Below are positions 33,854-43,274 of a stretch of 64,000 bases of DNA, piece after piece. How positions within the stretch are numbered: position 1 is the stretch's first letter; the number at the start of each line of letters is the position of its first letter. Source of the DNA: UBA10518 sp022837185 (lineage in GTDB: Bacteria; Desulfobacterota; Desulfobulbia; Desulfobulbales; Desulfobulbaceae); NCBI GenBank assembly GCA_034007705.1, contig JAVEQK010000014.1, positions 12,265 through 76,264 of the forward strand, given 5' to 3'. The translations under genes were made by a program, and so were the position numbers. A model generated the notes under the pieces. That model was not told the DNA's origin, made no database searches, and worked only from the letters and a program-made list of their open reading frames with translations.

Positions 33854-34947
33854 GGCGGGGAGGGAGTCCCCGTGACGCCGGCCTCACTGAACGTCGCCAC
33901 CTCCGTCAGGATCCGGACCGCCGCATCGACGAGATGCATGGCCAGGGCCGCTCCCGTCCCCTCCCCCAGCCTCAGGTTCAAGTCCAGCAGGGGCCTGGCT
34001 CCCAGCCGTTCATGCATGAAACGATGGCCCGGCTCGACGCTGCGGTGCGAACAGATGATATAATCACGGACAAACGGCTCCAGACCGTAGGCGATCAGGG
34101 CGCCGGCCGTGGAAATAAACCCGTCGACCACCACCGGTTTGCGGTGGGCGGCGGCGCCGAGGATCAGCCCGGCGATGGCCCCGATTTCATATCCTCCCAC
34201 CTTGGCCAGGACATCCATGGGGTCCCCGGGGTCGGGTTGATTCACCTCAATGGCCCGTTGAATGACGGTGATCTTATGCTGCAGCTGCCGGTCATCCAGC
34301 CCGGTCCCCTTGCCGGTGAGCAGGCTGACGTCCAGGCCGGACATGACCGCGGCGATGGCTGAACTGGGGGTGGTATTGCCGATGCCCATGTCGCCGGTGC
34401 CGAATATATCGGTGTCGGGGGCAAGGCTTTCCGCTATGTCGATGCCCGCCTCCACCGCCAGCACGGCGTGGGTCCGGCTCATTGCCGGCCCGGCGGCCAT
34501 GTTCGCCGTCCCCATGCCGATCTTGCGGGAGATGATCGTACCGGTCCTGGCCAGATCACCGAGATCGGCGGCCGTGCCGACATCAGCCACCACCACCCCG
34601 GCGCCGACCTGCCTGGCGAGAGCATTGATGCCGGCCCCGCCGGCCACGAAGTTACGGACCATCTGGGCGGTGACCTCCCGGGGGTACCGCGACACCCCTT
34701 CGTCGGTGACGCCGTGATCGCCGACCATCACCACGATCTTCTTTCTGTCCACCGGCGGCCGCAGGGTCCTGGTCATGCCGGCCAGGTCGACCGCCAGGTC
34801 CATGAGATCGCCCAGGGCCCAGTGGGGCATGGTCAACTGCTCCAGGCGGGCAACGGCTTGCTCGCGCGCCGTTGTATCCTGGGGAAATATCCGCCGGTAC
34901 ACCTCTTCAAGATAATTGACCGATTCCTTTCGCTCCCTGAACCGCAT
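33850..34947 (-). CDS. cobT: Nicotinate-nucleotide--dimethylbenzimidazole phosphoribosyltransferase
   Basis: A 365-residue enzyme that forms alpha-ribazole phosphate. It shows the VMVGDHGVTDEGVSRYP motif near residue 75, GDMGIGNTTPSSAI near 180 and the catalytic glutamate in LRLGEGTGAALAM near 325. Length is typical. It lies 1 bp after cobU and overlaps cobS. Confidence 0.95.
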   Translation of the reverse strand: MRFRERKESVNYLEEVYRRIFPQDTTAREQAVARLEQLTMPHWALGDLMDLAVDLAGMTRTLRPPVDRKKIVVMVGDHGVTDEGVSRYPREVTAQMVRNFVAGGAGINALARQVGAGVVVADVGTAADLGDLARTGTIISRKIGMGTANMAAGPAMSRTHAVLAVEAGIDIAESLAPDTDIFGTGDMGIGNTTPSSAIAAVMSGLDVSLLTGKGTGLDDRQLQHKITVIQRAIEVNQPDPGDPMDVLAKVGGYEIGAIAGLILGAAAHRKPVVVDGFISTAGALIAYGLEPFVRDYIICSHRSVEPGHRFMHERLGARPLLDLNLRLGEGTGAALAMHLVDAAVRILTEVATFSEAGVTGTPSPP

Positions 34948-34948
34948 G

Positions 34949-35491
34949 TCATTTTCCTTTTATCTGTAATGGAATTCCGCAGCAGACCAGAAAAACCCTG
35001 TCCGCCGCAGCGCCGACGCACTGGTTGCAGCGGCCCACCAGGTCCCTGAACTGCCTGGCGTCTGGATTGATGGGGACAATGCCAAGCCCCACCTCGTTGG
35101 TTACCATGATGACCTGCCCCGGATGAACACGGGCGGCAGCCAGCAGCCGTTCCGTTTCCTCCCGCATCAGGTCTTCGTCCAGTACCCGCCGCCCTTGAAG
35201 GGCCTCGTACTGGAGATTGTTGACCCACAGGGTCAGGCAGTCGATGAGCACCGTGTCATAACGATCGGACCTGTGCAGCTCGTCGGCCAGGTGGATCGCC
35301 TCCTCAACCGTGTCCCAGTTGCCCTGCCGCCGGTCCCTGACATGCCGGAGAATGCGCATCTCCATCTCCCTGTCGGTTGCCGGGCAGGTGGCCAGAAACA
35401 GCCTCGATCCGGCCTCCTCTTCGGCCAGCCGCTGGGCAAAAGAGGATTTGCCGCTCCGGCTGCCGCCGGTAATGAGGGTAATGCGCGCCAT
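34949..35491 (-). CDS. cobU: Adenosylcobinamide kinase / guanylyltransferase
   Basis: A 180-residue bifunctional enzyme. The P-loop GGSRSGKSSFAQ is at residues 9-20, the guanylylated-histidine region RHVRDRRQGNWDTVEEA near 49-65, and VLIDCLTLWVNNL and VTNEVGLGIVP follow as in CobU/CobP. It activates cobinamide for joining to alpha-ribazole. Overlaps the upstream phosphatase gene by 1 bp. Confidence 0.95.
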   Translation of the reverse strand: MARITLITGGSRSGKSSFAQRLAEEEAGSRLFLATCPATDREMEMRILRHVRDRRQGNWDTVEEAIHLADELHRSDRYDTVLIDCLTLWVNNLQYEALQGRRVLDEDLMREETERLLAAARVHPGQVIMVTNEVGLGIVPINPDARQFRDLVGRCNQCVGAAADRVFLVCCGIPLQIKGK

Positions 35492-36084
35492 CAGAGATTC
35501 AGTCCGGTCAGGACCCCCCGCGCCCCGTGCAGATCAATAACCGTCAATGCCGCGGGGCGCACATCGAACAGCAGATACTTTGCCGGATGCAATCCCAGGG
35601 CCAGGCAGATCATGGACCGGATCACGCCGCCGTGGGTGATGACTCCTATTTCGCCTGTATCGGAGCCGGACAGCTCGGCCAGCACTTCCGCGACCCGTTC
35701 CTGAAAGTCCCCGACTCCCTCGCCCCCAGGAAAGACAAAACCATCAAACTCCGTCCAGCGCCGAACCCCTTCCGGGTCCGCGGCGGCGATATCCGCGAAG
35801 CTCTGCATCTCCCACCGGCCGAAATCGATTTCCCGCAGCCGTTCATCGACGACGACCTCCCCGGCCGGGGGATACACCTCCCGCAACCGTGCCGCCGTCT
35901 GCCGCGCCCTGCGCAGCGGACTGCAGTACCAGACATGGGGGGAGAACCGTTCGAGAACTCCCGCCAGGCGGCGCATCTCGTCCAGACCGGCCGGGCTCGC
36001 CGGCACATCGGTGGAACCGACCAGGCGGCTCTCGTTCCCGGCCGGTGTTGCCGCATGCCTGAGCAGAAGAAGCCGTTTGGCCAT
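35491..36084 (-). CDS. cobC: Histidine phosphatase, probable alpha-ribazole phosphatase
   Basis: A 197-residue branch-1 histidine phosphatase: the catalytic motif LLRHAAT is at residues 7-13 (RHA in place of the usual RHG), the acid residue region CSPLRRARQTA near 55 and the second histidine in VITHGGVIRS near 150. As the first gene of cobC-cobU-cobT-cobS it most likely dephosphorylates alpha-ribazole phosphate. I found no cobalamin riboswitch in the 250 bp upstream. Confidence 0.87.
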   Translation of the reverse strand: MAKRLLLLRHAATPAGNESRLVGSTDVPASPAGLDEMRRLAGVLERFSPHVWYCSPLRRARQTAARLREVYPPAGEVVVDERLREIDFGRWEMQSFADIAAADPEGVRRWTEFDGFVFPGGEGVGDFQERVAEVLAELSGSDTGEIGVITHGGVIRSMICLALGLHPAKYLLFDVRPAALTVIDLHGARGVLTGLNL

Positions 36085-36335
36085 GAACAGCCTCCGTTGC
36101 CGGAAAGGGGCTCCTGTCCCGGCCCATCGTACATGATTGAAGAGATGCCGGCGGCCGGCGAACCCGGCTGAATGCCCTCCCCGGCTCCCGCTTGCAATAC
36201 CCTTCCGCAGGGCGGAAAGGCAACAGAAATTTATGAAAAAGGTAATTCAGACGAATGGTCCGCACCCCCGCTCCCTGTTCTCCTCGGCGGCGGAGGGACA
36301 GGCAAGTGGAGTGGCTGCCCGGGCCTGGCGGATGA

Positions 36336-38576
36336 TCACGTGTCCGGGGTAGGCTCCCCGGTATCGTTCCCCTCGTGAGGGGGAATGAAGCCGTAGCGGA
36401 TCAGGCCGTCGATTATCCCCGCCGCGTACCGTTTTGCACTGAAGTAGATATTGGGCCGGCCTTTGAGGGAGTTCAACTCTTCGCTGTGGTTGCCGACCAC
36501 CAGGCCGTTGCTCTTTCTCCGCAGCATGTCCTCGTCATTGCCGGAATCGCCGGCCACCATGACCTTGCTGGGCGGGAACTCGTACTTGTACTTCAGGTAC
36601 TTGATCGCCTTGCCCTTGGATGCCCGCTGCGGCAGGATGTCGAGGTACCGGCCATGGGAGTAGATCACCTGGCAGGGCAGACGCGCCTCCCGGAGCCGCC
36701 GGTGGATTTCGGCGAGGTACTCGGGATTGTTTTCCATGTAGTAGCTTATCTTGTGGCTGGTCTGTCCTTCCGCCTCCTGGAACTGGAGAAAAGGAAGATC
36801 CGCCAGGGTCCCCTTGATGTCCTCCAGCTTCCAGCCGTCGGAAATATGCGTCTGCCAGCCCTTGTCATTGCGCAGATCCGGGCCGTAATAGATTTCGGTG
36901 CCGACCGAACAGATCAGGATGTCCGGTATGGGAATATTGTTTTCGGTCATCGACTCCAGGGTCAGTTCCAGACTGCGGCCGGTAGCCACCCCCCAGGCGA
37001 TGGATTCACGGTACTTGTCGAGGATATCCAGGAGTCTGTACATGCTCCGCGGTTCCCCGACCAGAGTGTTGTCGATATCGGTGATCAGCAGGTGGCTGGA
37101 CCCTGTCAGACGGGCGCCGAAGGACGGCCTGCTGTCCGCCGAAAAACCCGCCGCATGGGCCGCATGAGCCTGATCCGCCTGCCGCCGGAGAACGGGAAAG
37201 GCGGCCTGAATCTCCTGCATCACCGTGTGACAATGGGACGGCCAGGAGTAATGATTCCGGACCTCGGTTATGCCGTTTTTGGAATAGGCGTCCCAGGTCT
37301 GTTCATTGATCAGGATGGCCTTGACGGCCTCGGCGATGCTGCCGGGCCGGCTGACGTCAACGAGTATGCCGTTGTTGCAGTTCCTTACGATATCAACCGG
37401 GCCGCCGTCATTGGTGGCAACGATCGGCAGTCCGCAGGCGGAGGCCTCGATCAGGGTCAGCCCGAAGGGCTCCACCAGCGCCGGGTTGACAAAAACCCCC
37501 CTGCTTTCGGCGCATAACCGGTAGAGCTCGGGAACCTCGGTGGCAAAATCATGCTTCTTGGGAATGGCAAGCTTGCCGTAGAGATCAAACCGGTCCATTT
37601 GCAGCAGCATATCCGTGAGGACCTCCCGCTCGTTTTCCTCCATCGCCGAAATATTCTGCCGTATACCGGCAAAGACGGCCAGGTTGGCGATAGCCTGCAC
37701 TTCCCGGTTGGTCCCGTAGGCCTCGATCAGGCCGGTGATGTTTTTCCGGTGATCAGGCCGGCACAGGGCAAGGATAAACGGCTTTTCCGGGCTCATCCAG
37801 AATCGCCGCAGTTCATTCAACAGGGCGAAACGGGCCTGTTTGACCTCCTCGTGGATATGTTCGACATCAATATGATAATGGTAATAGGGATAAAATATGT
37901 CCAGGTCGATGCCCGGCGGAATAACGGCATAGTTCCCTTTGGCAAAATTCCGGTACAGTCCGTACTGCCTGTCGATTTCCTGCTGGGTCGAGGTAACGAT
38001 CAGGCCGGCGGAGGCGATGATATCCTCCTCGACGTGGACCCGGGTGTCGATGTGGTAATGTCTGTTTATTCTCTCCATGGACAGGCCTTCGCCCAGCAGC
38101 TTGTCCCGTTTGTTGCGGCCCAGGGAATGGCCGGTAAAGACAAAAGGCCTGTCAAAGGCCTTGGCCAGTTCCATGGCGACATAACCGGCATCGGCATAGT
38201 GGCCGTGAAAAAAATCGGGAATCCGCTGCTGTTTTTTGAGGAACTTGATGGTTTTATCAATGTATTCCTCAAGATGAGGCCATAACAGCTCCTTGCGGAT
38301 ATACCTGCGGCCGCCGCACTGCAAACGGACTATCCGCGCCTTGTCCGACAGAGGTTCGATCTCTTCGCTGTAATCAGGAGATACGGTCTTGTCCTCGACC
38401 AGCCGCGTGAACAGGTCAACCTGCTCGACATCGTCTCTCGCCGCCAATGCCCTGGCCAGTTCCAGCACATATTTCACCTGGCCGCCGGTATCGGCATCAC
38501 GGCCAAGCTCCGGAGCCGTGCCCCGGATCAGGCCATGAATGCTGAACAGCTGAATATACAAACCGTTGCCGCCCAT
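36336..38576 (-). CDS. Sucrose-phosphate synthase fused to sucrose-phosphate phosphatase
   Basis: A 746-residue bifunctional enzyme for sucrose synthesis. The GT4 glycosyltransferase part (residues 1-460) has the DTGGQVKYVLELARAL sugar-binding motif near 30, GHSLGRNKRDKL near 170 and the E-x7-E motif PFGLTLIEASACGLP near 370. The HAD phosphatase part starts with TDIDNTLVG near residue 499, whose two Asp (DxD) are intact, and ends with KVMVAGDSGNDEDM. It should turn UDP-glucose and fructose-6-phosphate into sucrose. The ATG at 38576 follows the stop of the SH3 gene by 2 bp, so it is coupled. Divergent from fructokinase and sucrose synthase. Confidence 0.93.
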   Translation of the reverse strand: MGGNGLYIQLFSIHGLIRGTAPELGRDADTGGQVKYVLELARALAARDDVEQVDLFTRLVEDKTVSPDYSEEIEPLSDKARIVRLQCGGRRYIRKELLWPHLEEYIDKTIKFLKKQQRIPDFFHGHYADAGYVAMELAKAFDRPFVFTGHSLGRNKRDKLLGEGLSMERINRHYHIDTRVHVEEDIIASAGLIVTSTQQEIDRQYGLYRNFAKGNYAVIPPGIDLDIFYPYYHYHIDVEHIHEEVKQARFALLNELRRFWMSPEKPFILALCRPDHRKNITGLIEAYGTNREVQAIANLAVFAGIRQNISAMEENEREVLTDMLLQMDRFDLYGKLAIPKKHDFATEVPELYRLCAESRGVFVNPALVEPFGLTLIEASACGLPIVATNDGGPVDIVRNCNNGILVDVSRPGSIAEAVKAILINEQTWDAYSKNGITEVRNHYSWPSHCHTVMQEIQAAFPVLRRQADQAHAAHAAGFSADSRPSFGARLTGSSHLLITDIDNTLVGEPRSMYRLLDILDKYRESIAWGVATGRSLELTLESMTENNIPIPDILICSVGTEIYYGPDLRNDKGWQTHISDGWKLEDIKGTLADLPFLQFQEAEGQTSHKISYYMENNPEYLAEIHRRLREARLPCQVIYSHGRYLDILPQRASKGKAIKYLKYKYEFPPSKVMVAGDSGNDEDMLRRKSNGLVVGNHSEELNSLKGRPNIYFSAKRYAAGIIDGLIRYGFIPPHEGNDTGEPTPDT

Positions 38577-38578
38577 CT

Positions 38579-39058
38579 TCACCATCCCCATACCAGGTTC
38601 CGGGCGACCCATCCGGTCGTGCCGTTCTCGTGCCGCACCTTGACCCAGCCTTTTTGCCGGTTGACGGTGCGAAAAACCACCCCTTCCCGGGCTTTTGCCA
38701 CAATACGGTAATTGGTGCCGGGGCCGGACCGGACATTGATCTCCGGCTTCTTGACCACGACATGGGCACGCTCGGCGGTCAGGGGTTTGTACACCCAGCC
38801 CACGTCGTCCTCAAAATCACGGACCCTGTACCAAGCCCCCTTGGCACCTATCACCTGCAGAGGATATCCTCTGTCAATATGCCACAGAATCGTATAATTC
38901 GTCCCCGGGCCGCTCCGGACATTGATCCGGTCACGGTCGACGGCAACCATTTTTGCCTGGACCATCCCCGGCAGGGCGAAAAAAAGGAGCCAAGCGACAC
39001 AACCGCACCACAGAAGCCGACGGGCAACAGAAAAATTTCTGACAACAAGCATGATCAC
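38579..39058 (-). CDS. Secreted protein with two bacterial SH3 domains
   Basis: A 159-residue exported protein. After a signal peptide (about residues 10-35), two SH3b domains repeat the phrase INVRSGPGTNY (near 45 and 108). These domains bind peptidoglycan or act as wall-sensing modules; no catalytic domain is attached. It sits between the MarR regulator and sucrose-phosphate synthase and is translationally coupled to the latter, which suggests a role in envelope response to osmotic change (inference). Confidence 0.83.
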   Translation of the reverse strand: MIMLVVRNFSVARRLLWCGCVAWLLFFALPGMVQAKMVAVDRDRINVRSGPGTNYTILWHIDRGYPLQVIGAKGAWYRVRDFEDDVGWVYKPLTAERAHVVVKKPEINVRSGPGTNYRIVAKAREGVVFRTVNRQKGWVKVRHENGTTGWVARNLVWGW

Positions 39059-39142
39059 CGTCCCAGGAACCAGAAAAGATGAATGCAGAACAATGCATCC
39101 CGGTCCAGCCTTCCCGGAAATGGAGCAATGGTATGGTTCATG

Positions 39143-39655
39143 TTATTCCTTTTCCGTGTGCGGCACCGTTCCCGAGGATTCATCGCTGCCGCCGGTAAAA
39201 TTTTTGACGAGCTGTTCGAGGCCGGCATTCAGATCCCGCAGGCAGTCGCCGGACATCCGGCGCAACCCTTCCTGCAGATATCCCTGGGCCGGGCGGGGCG
39301 CGCGTGACATCAGCTGCGCTCCCTCTTCCGTCAGATACACCCTGACCGCCCGATGGTCGGGATCGGATCGCACCCGGCGGATCAGGCCCTTCTCCTGCAG
39401 CTTCACCAGGAGGTTGCTGCAGGTCGGCGCCTGGATGGCCATCGAGGCGGCAAGGTCGGAAACCCGTATACCGGGATAATGCAGAATTTCCCACATCATC
39501 CAGAGCTCCGCGCCGCTTACGCCGCATTTTTTTTCCACCATGCGGGAGTAGGCCTGAGCTGCTCTGGAGATAATGCGGAGGGAACGGAGAATTTTCAGCG
39601 AAATTTCCCGCCGATCGCCTTTGCCGGCCTGGAATTCCTGATCGTCGCTCAACAT
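39143..39655 (-). CDS. MarR-family transcriptional regulator of the sucrose genes
   Basis: A 170-residue winged-helix regulator. The core runs from about residue 20: WMMWEILHYPGIRVSDLAASMAIQAPTCSNLL contains the recognition helix, and the wing includes RRVRSDPDHRAVRVYLTEEG. The start at 39655 has gaggg upstream; longer forms lack support. It lies divergently next to fructokinase and upstream of sucrose-phosphate synthase. A perfect palindrome at 39808-39825 in the shared promoter region is its likely operator. By analogy, EctR, a MarR protein, controls ectoine genes in halophilic methylotrophs. Confidence 0.85.
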   Translation of the reverse strand: MLSDDQEFQAGKGDRREISLKILRSLRIISRAAQAYSRMVEKKCGVSGAELWMMWEILHYPGIRVSDLAASMAIQAPTCSNLLVKLQEKGLIRRVRSDPDHRAVRVYLTEEGAQLMSRAPRPAQGYLQEGLRRMSGDCLRDLNAGLEQLVKNFTGGSDESSGTVPHTEKE

Positions 39656-39807
39656 CGCCCTCGACAGGAATGAGGACCTCCGCTCGGAAATTGTCTTGTC
39701 CAATTCAGCGTTCCCAATGCAAACGGAATATCTCGAAATTATGGCTGATCTCCCCCGGCGGCTGCAGAGGGACCGCATTCCCGCCGGGGCAAGCCCGTCC
39801 AGTGAAC

Positions 39808-39825
39808 TATTTTTGGACAAAAATA
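39808..39825. promoter_or_regulatory. Palindromic operator, likely MarR site
   Basis: TATTTTTG, then GA, then CAAAAATA: an 8-2-8 perfect dyad. It lies just downstream of the predicted marR transcription start and overlaps a possible -35 (TGGACA, 39814-39819) of a plus-strand promoter whose -10 would be TATACT at 39838-39843. Confidence 0.7.
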
Positions 39826-39835
39826 ATTAGGTGAA

Positions 39836-39863
39836 AATATACTTGATTCGTGCTACTTGTCAA
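39836..39863 (-). promoter_or_regulatory. Sigma-70 promoter of the marR operon
   Basis: On the minus strand TTGACA (39863-39858) and TATATT (39841-39836) are separated by 16 nt, close to consensus. The start should be near 39829, so the palindrome at 39808-39825 would lie just inside the transcript. Confidence 0.72.
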
Positions 39864-39981
39864 GCCGGAGAACGCCTGATCGAGATTCTTCATGCGATTT
39901 GTCCGGAACGCATTGCCACTTTACGGCATGCCGGACCGCGTCGCCAATGAGATCCATGAACGTGAACGTACGGAAGAAAAA

Positions 39982-40866
39982 ATGACCACAGCGGCGATTA
40001 TTTTCGGTGAAGTTCTTTTTGACTGTTTCCCCGATGGCCGGGAAATTCCGGGCGGCGCCCCTTTCAATGTCGCCTGGAACCTGCAGGCCCTCGGGATGGC
40101 TTCCCTGTTTATCAGCAGGATCGGGACGGATCCGCAGGGAGCGAAAATCGTCGAATCCATGAACAGCTGGTCAATGACCACCCGATATCTTCAGGTCGAC
40201 CGGTCCAGGCCGACGGGAAGGGTCATGGTTTCCCTGCCGAACGGTGAGCCCCACTTCGAAATCCTGGCCGACCAGGCCTATGATCACATCTCCGCCGACC
40301 TGCCGGCCATATCCGGCACCGTCGCCTTTCTCTATCACGGCTCCCTGGCCCTGCGCGGCCCGGTCAACCGGGACACCCTGGCCCAGCTCAAAAAACAGTA
40401 TCCCTGCCCCATCTTCATCGATGCCAACCTCCGCGATCCGTGGTGGAGCAGGGATCATGTTCTTTCCCTGCTGGGGGACGCGGCCTGGCTCAAGCTCAAC
40501 GAACAGGAGCTGCATGCGCTTCTCGGCGACTCGACCGATATCGCCGGCAGCTGCCGGACGCTCCTGGACCGGTACCGCCTCAAAGGTATTTTCGTCACCC
40601 TAGGCGCCAGGGGGGCGATAGGTGTGACCGGCGACAGTGAACCCTGTTCCGTCGCTCCGGAGAATCCGGCCGATGTTGTCGATACCGTCGGCGCCGGAGA
40701 CGCTTTCTCCTCCGTCCTGCTCCTCGGCCTTGCCGCGGGGTGGCCCATGACGGTCATCATGCAGCGGGCGCAGGATTTCGCCTCCGGCGTGGTTTCCCTG
40801 CGGGGGGCAACAACCATGGACCGGAACTTCTACAACGCTTATTCCAGAAAATGGGGCCTGTCATGA
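39982..40866 (+). CDS. PfkB-family carbohydrate kinase, probable fructokinase
   Basis: A 294-residue sugar kinase of the ribokinase fold. The N-terminal GEVLFDCFPDGREIPGGAPFN binds sugar, and the catalytic signature DTVGAGDAFSS is near residue 235 with the base Asp. The ATG at 39982 follows ggaagaaaaa. It overlaps sucrose synthase by 4 bp (ATGA), so the pair is coupled; it would phosphorylate fructose released from sucrose by that enzyme. Confidence 0.9.
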   Translation: MTTAAIIFGEVLFDCFPDGREIPGGAPFNVAWNLQALGMASLFISRIGTDPQGAKIVESMNSWSMTTRYLQVDRSRPTGRVMVSLPNGEPHFEILADQAYDHISADLPAISGTVAFLYHGSLALRGPVNRDTLAQLKKQYPCPIFIDANLRDPWWSRDHVLSLLGDAAWLKLNEQELHALLGDSTDIAGSCRTLLDRYRLKGIFVTLGARGAIGVTGDSEPCSVAPENPADVVDTVGAGDAFSSVLLLGLAAGWPMTVIMQRAQDFASGVVSLRGATTMDRNFYNAYSRKWGLS

Positions 40867-43274
40867 CTCTTGCCAACGGCGTCAAATTTGTCGATCAATT
40901 CAACGAATTCCTGCTCAATAACCGGACGGCCGCCCATCACTTTCTGCATCAGTTGTGCTGCAAGGAACAGCCGTTCATGCTGCGGACGGAAATCCGGGAT
41001 GCTTTTCTGAGGGTTGTCGAAGAGGACGACAGCGGCAAGCTGGCGGCGAGCCCCTTCAAAACCGTCGTCCAATGGTGCCAGGAAGCCGTCATCCAATCGC
41101 CGTGGCTGTACTTTGCCCTGAGAAAACGAGTCGCCCGCTGGATATACATCCGTATCCACCTGGAGACACTGTCACTGGAACTCATTTCTCCCCAGGATCT
41201 GCTCCACTTCAAGGAACAGGTCGTGACCGGCAGAAATTCTCAACCCTGGATGCTGGAAATCGATTTTGAACCTTTTTCCCGGGAATTCTTCAAGCTGCAG
41301 GAAGAACGCTCCATAGGCCGCGGAGTCGAATTTCTCAACCGGCGGTTGTCCAGCGGGCTCTTTCAGGAATTGAACCGCGGGGACAACCGGCTGCTCCGTT
41401 TTCTGCAGCTGCACCGCTACCGCGACCAGCAGCTCATGGTGAACGAGGTGATCGACGGCACCGACGAACTCCGCCGCGCCCTGCGGCAGGCGAGGCGGAT
41501 GCTGCGCGACAGGGATGACGGCGAACAGTGGGAAGCCATCAGAATGGGCATGAAGGACCTGGGATTTGAGCCCGGATGGGGCCGGACCGTCGGCCAGGTC
41601 AAGGAAACCCTGGCGATCCTCCTCGACATCCTGGAGGCGCCATCTCCGGGAACCCTGGAAAACTTCCTGGGCCGGATACCCATGATTTTTTCGATCGCCA
41701 TCCTCTCCCCCCATGGATTCTTCGGCCAGGGAAACGTTCTCGGCCGGCCGGACACGGGCGGGCAGGTCGTATACATCCTTGACCAGGTGAGGGCGCTTGA
41801 ACATGAAATGCGGCACCGGCTCGGCGAACAGGGGCTGGACATTGAACCGCGGATCATTGTCCTGACCAGGCTGATACCCGAATCCGAGGGGACGACCTGC
41901 CATCTGCGGACGGAGTCCATTTCCGGCACCAAAAACAGCACCATTCTCCGCGTTCCCTTCCGCAACACCGAAGGGCAGGTGATGCCCCGGTGGATCTCCC
42001 GCTTTGAAATCTGGCCCTATCTCGAACTGTTCGCCCACGAGGCGGCCAAGGAACTCCTGGCCGAACTGGGCGGCAGGCCCGACCTCATCGTCGGGAACTA
42101 CTCCGACGGCAACCTGGTAGCCTCGCTGATGTCCGCCCAGCTGGGCGTCACGCAATGCAACATCGCCCATGCCCTGGAAAAGGCAAAATACCTCTATTCG
42201 GACCTCTACTGGCAGCAGAACGACGCCCAGTACCATTTCTCCTGCCAGTTCACCGCCGATCTCATCTCCATGAACGCGGCCGACTTCATCATTGCCAGCA
42301 CCTACCAGGAGATTGCCGGCACCGAGGACAATCCCGGTCAGTATGAAAGCTACATGACCTTCACCATGCCCGGCTTGTATCGGGTCATTCACGGCATCGA
42401 CGTCTATGATCCGAAGTTCAATATCGTCTCGCCGGGCGCGGACCCGGAAATCTATTTTCCCGCCGGGGACCGGGACCGGCGGTTCACGCACCTGAGCGGG
42501 GAAATCGACTCCATGCTCTTCGGCGAACAGCGGCATGACCTCAGCCGCGGCGTAATCCGGGAGCCCGACAAGCCGCTTATCCTGACAATGGCCCGGCTGG
42601 ACCGGATAAAAAACCTGACCGGACTCGTCCGCCTGTACGGCGGCAGCGATGAGCTGAGAAAACAGGCCAACCTCCTGGTCATCGGCGGCCATATCAATCC
42701 GGCGGCATCCAAAGACGCGGAGGAGGTGGAGCAGATCCACCTGATGCACCAGTTGTTCGACCAGTACAATCTCGACAGCCAGGTCCGCTGGCTGGGGATG
42801 CAGCTGGACAAGCAGACCGCGGGAGAACTGTACCGACGGGTTGCCGATCTGCGCGGCGCTTTTGTGCAGCCGGCCCTCTTTGAGGCATTCGGTCTGACCG
42901 TCATCGAGGCCATGGGATCTGGCCTGCCCACTTTTGCCACCTGCTTCGGCGGCCCCATGGAAATAATCGAAAACGGGATTTCCGGCTTTCACATCGATCC
43001 CAATTATGAGGATGCCGCCGCCCGTACCCTGGCGCTCTTTTTTACCCGCTGCGCGGAGGAACCCGGCTATTGGGAACGGATCGCCAGGGGCGGAATCGAC
43101 CGTGTGCAGGCAAAATACACCTGGAGACTGTATGCCGATAGGATGATGACCTTTGCCAGGATTTACGGATTCTGGCGCTACGTCTCCAACCTGGAGCGGA
43201 TGGAGACCCGGAGGTATCTCCAGATGCTCTACAGCCTCCAGTTCCGACCCCTGGCCGAAAAACTCGGTCCCTGA
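40863..43274 (+). CDS. Sucrose synthase
   Basis: An 803-residue enzyme that reversibly converts sucrose and a nucleoside diphosphate to fructose and NDP-glucose. An N-terminal regulatory region (residues 1-260) is followed by the GT-B domain with FGQGNVLGRPDTGGQVVYIL near 290, RIIVLTRLIPESEGTTC near 330, and the E-x7-E motif EAFGLTVIEAMGSGLP near 673. Length matches plant and bacterial sucrose synthases (about 800). Together with sucrose-phosphate synthase it lets the cell both make and break down sucrose as a compatible solute. Confidence 0.93.
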   Translation: MTLANGVKFVDQFNEFLLNNRTAAHHFLHQLCCKEQPFMLRTEIRDAFLRVVEEDDSGKLAASPFKTVVQWCQEAVIQSPWLYFALRKRVARWIYIRIHLETLSLELISPQDLLHFKEQVVTGRNSQPWMLEIDFEPFSREFFKLQEERSIGRGVEFLNRRLSSGLFQELNRGDNRLLRFLQLHRYRDQQLMVNEVIDGTDELRRALRQARRMLRDRDDGEQWEAIRMGMKDLGFEPGWGRTVGQVKETLAILLDILEAPSPGTLENFLGRIPMIFSIAILSPHGFFGQGNVLGRPDTGGQVVYILDQVRALEHEMRHRLGEQGLDIEPRIIVLTRLIPESEGTTCHLRTESISGTKNSTILRVPFRNTEGQVMPRWISRFEIWPYLELFAHEAAKELLAELGGRPDLIVGNYSDGNLVASLMSAQLGVTQCNIAHALEKAKYLYSDLYWQQNDAQYHFSCQFTADLISMNAADFIIASTYQEIAGTEDNPGQYESYMTFTMPGLYRVIHGIDVYDPKFNIVSPGADPEIYFPAGDRDRRFTHLSGEIDSMLFGEQRHDLSRGVIREPDKPLILTMARLDRIKNLTGLVRLYGGSDELRKQANLLVIGGHINPAASKDAEEVEQIHLMHQLFDQYNLDSQVRWLGMQLDKQTAGELYRRVADLRGAFVQPALFEAFGLTVIEAMGSGLPTFATCFGGPMEIIENGISGFHIDPNYEDAAARTLALFFTRCAEEPGYWERIARGGIDRVQAKYTWRLYADRMMTFARIYGFWRYVSNLERMETRRYLQMLYSLQFRPLAEKLGP

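Noticed and set aside
36085..36335. Cobalamin riboswitch upstream of cobC
   Set aside because: On the minus strand I could not find the B12 box or the GCCACTG core; only GC-rich sequence and a hairpin-forming stretch are present.
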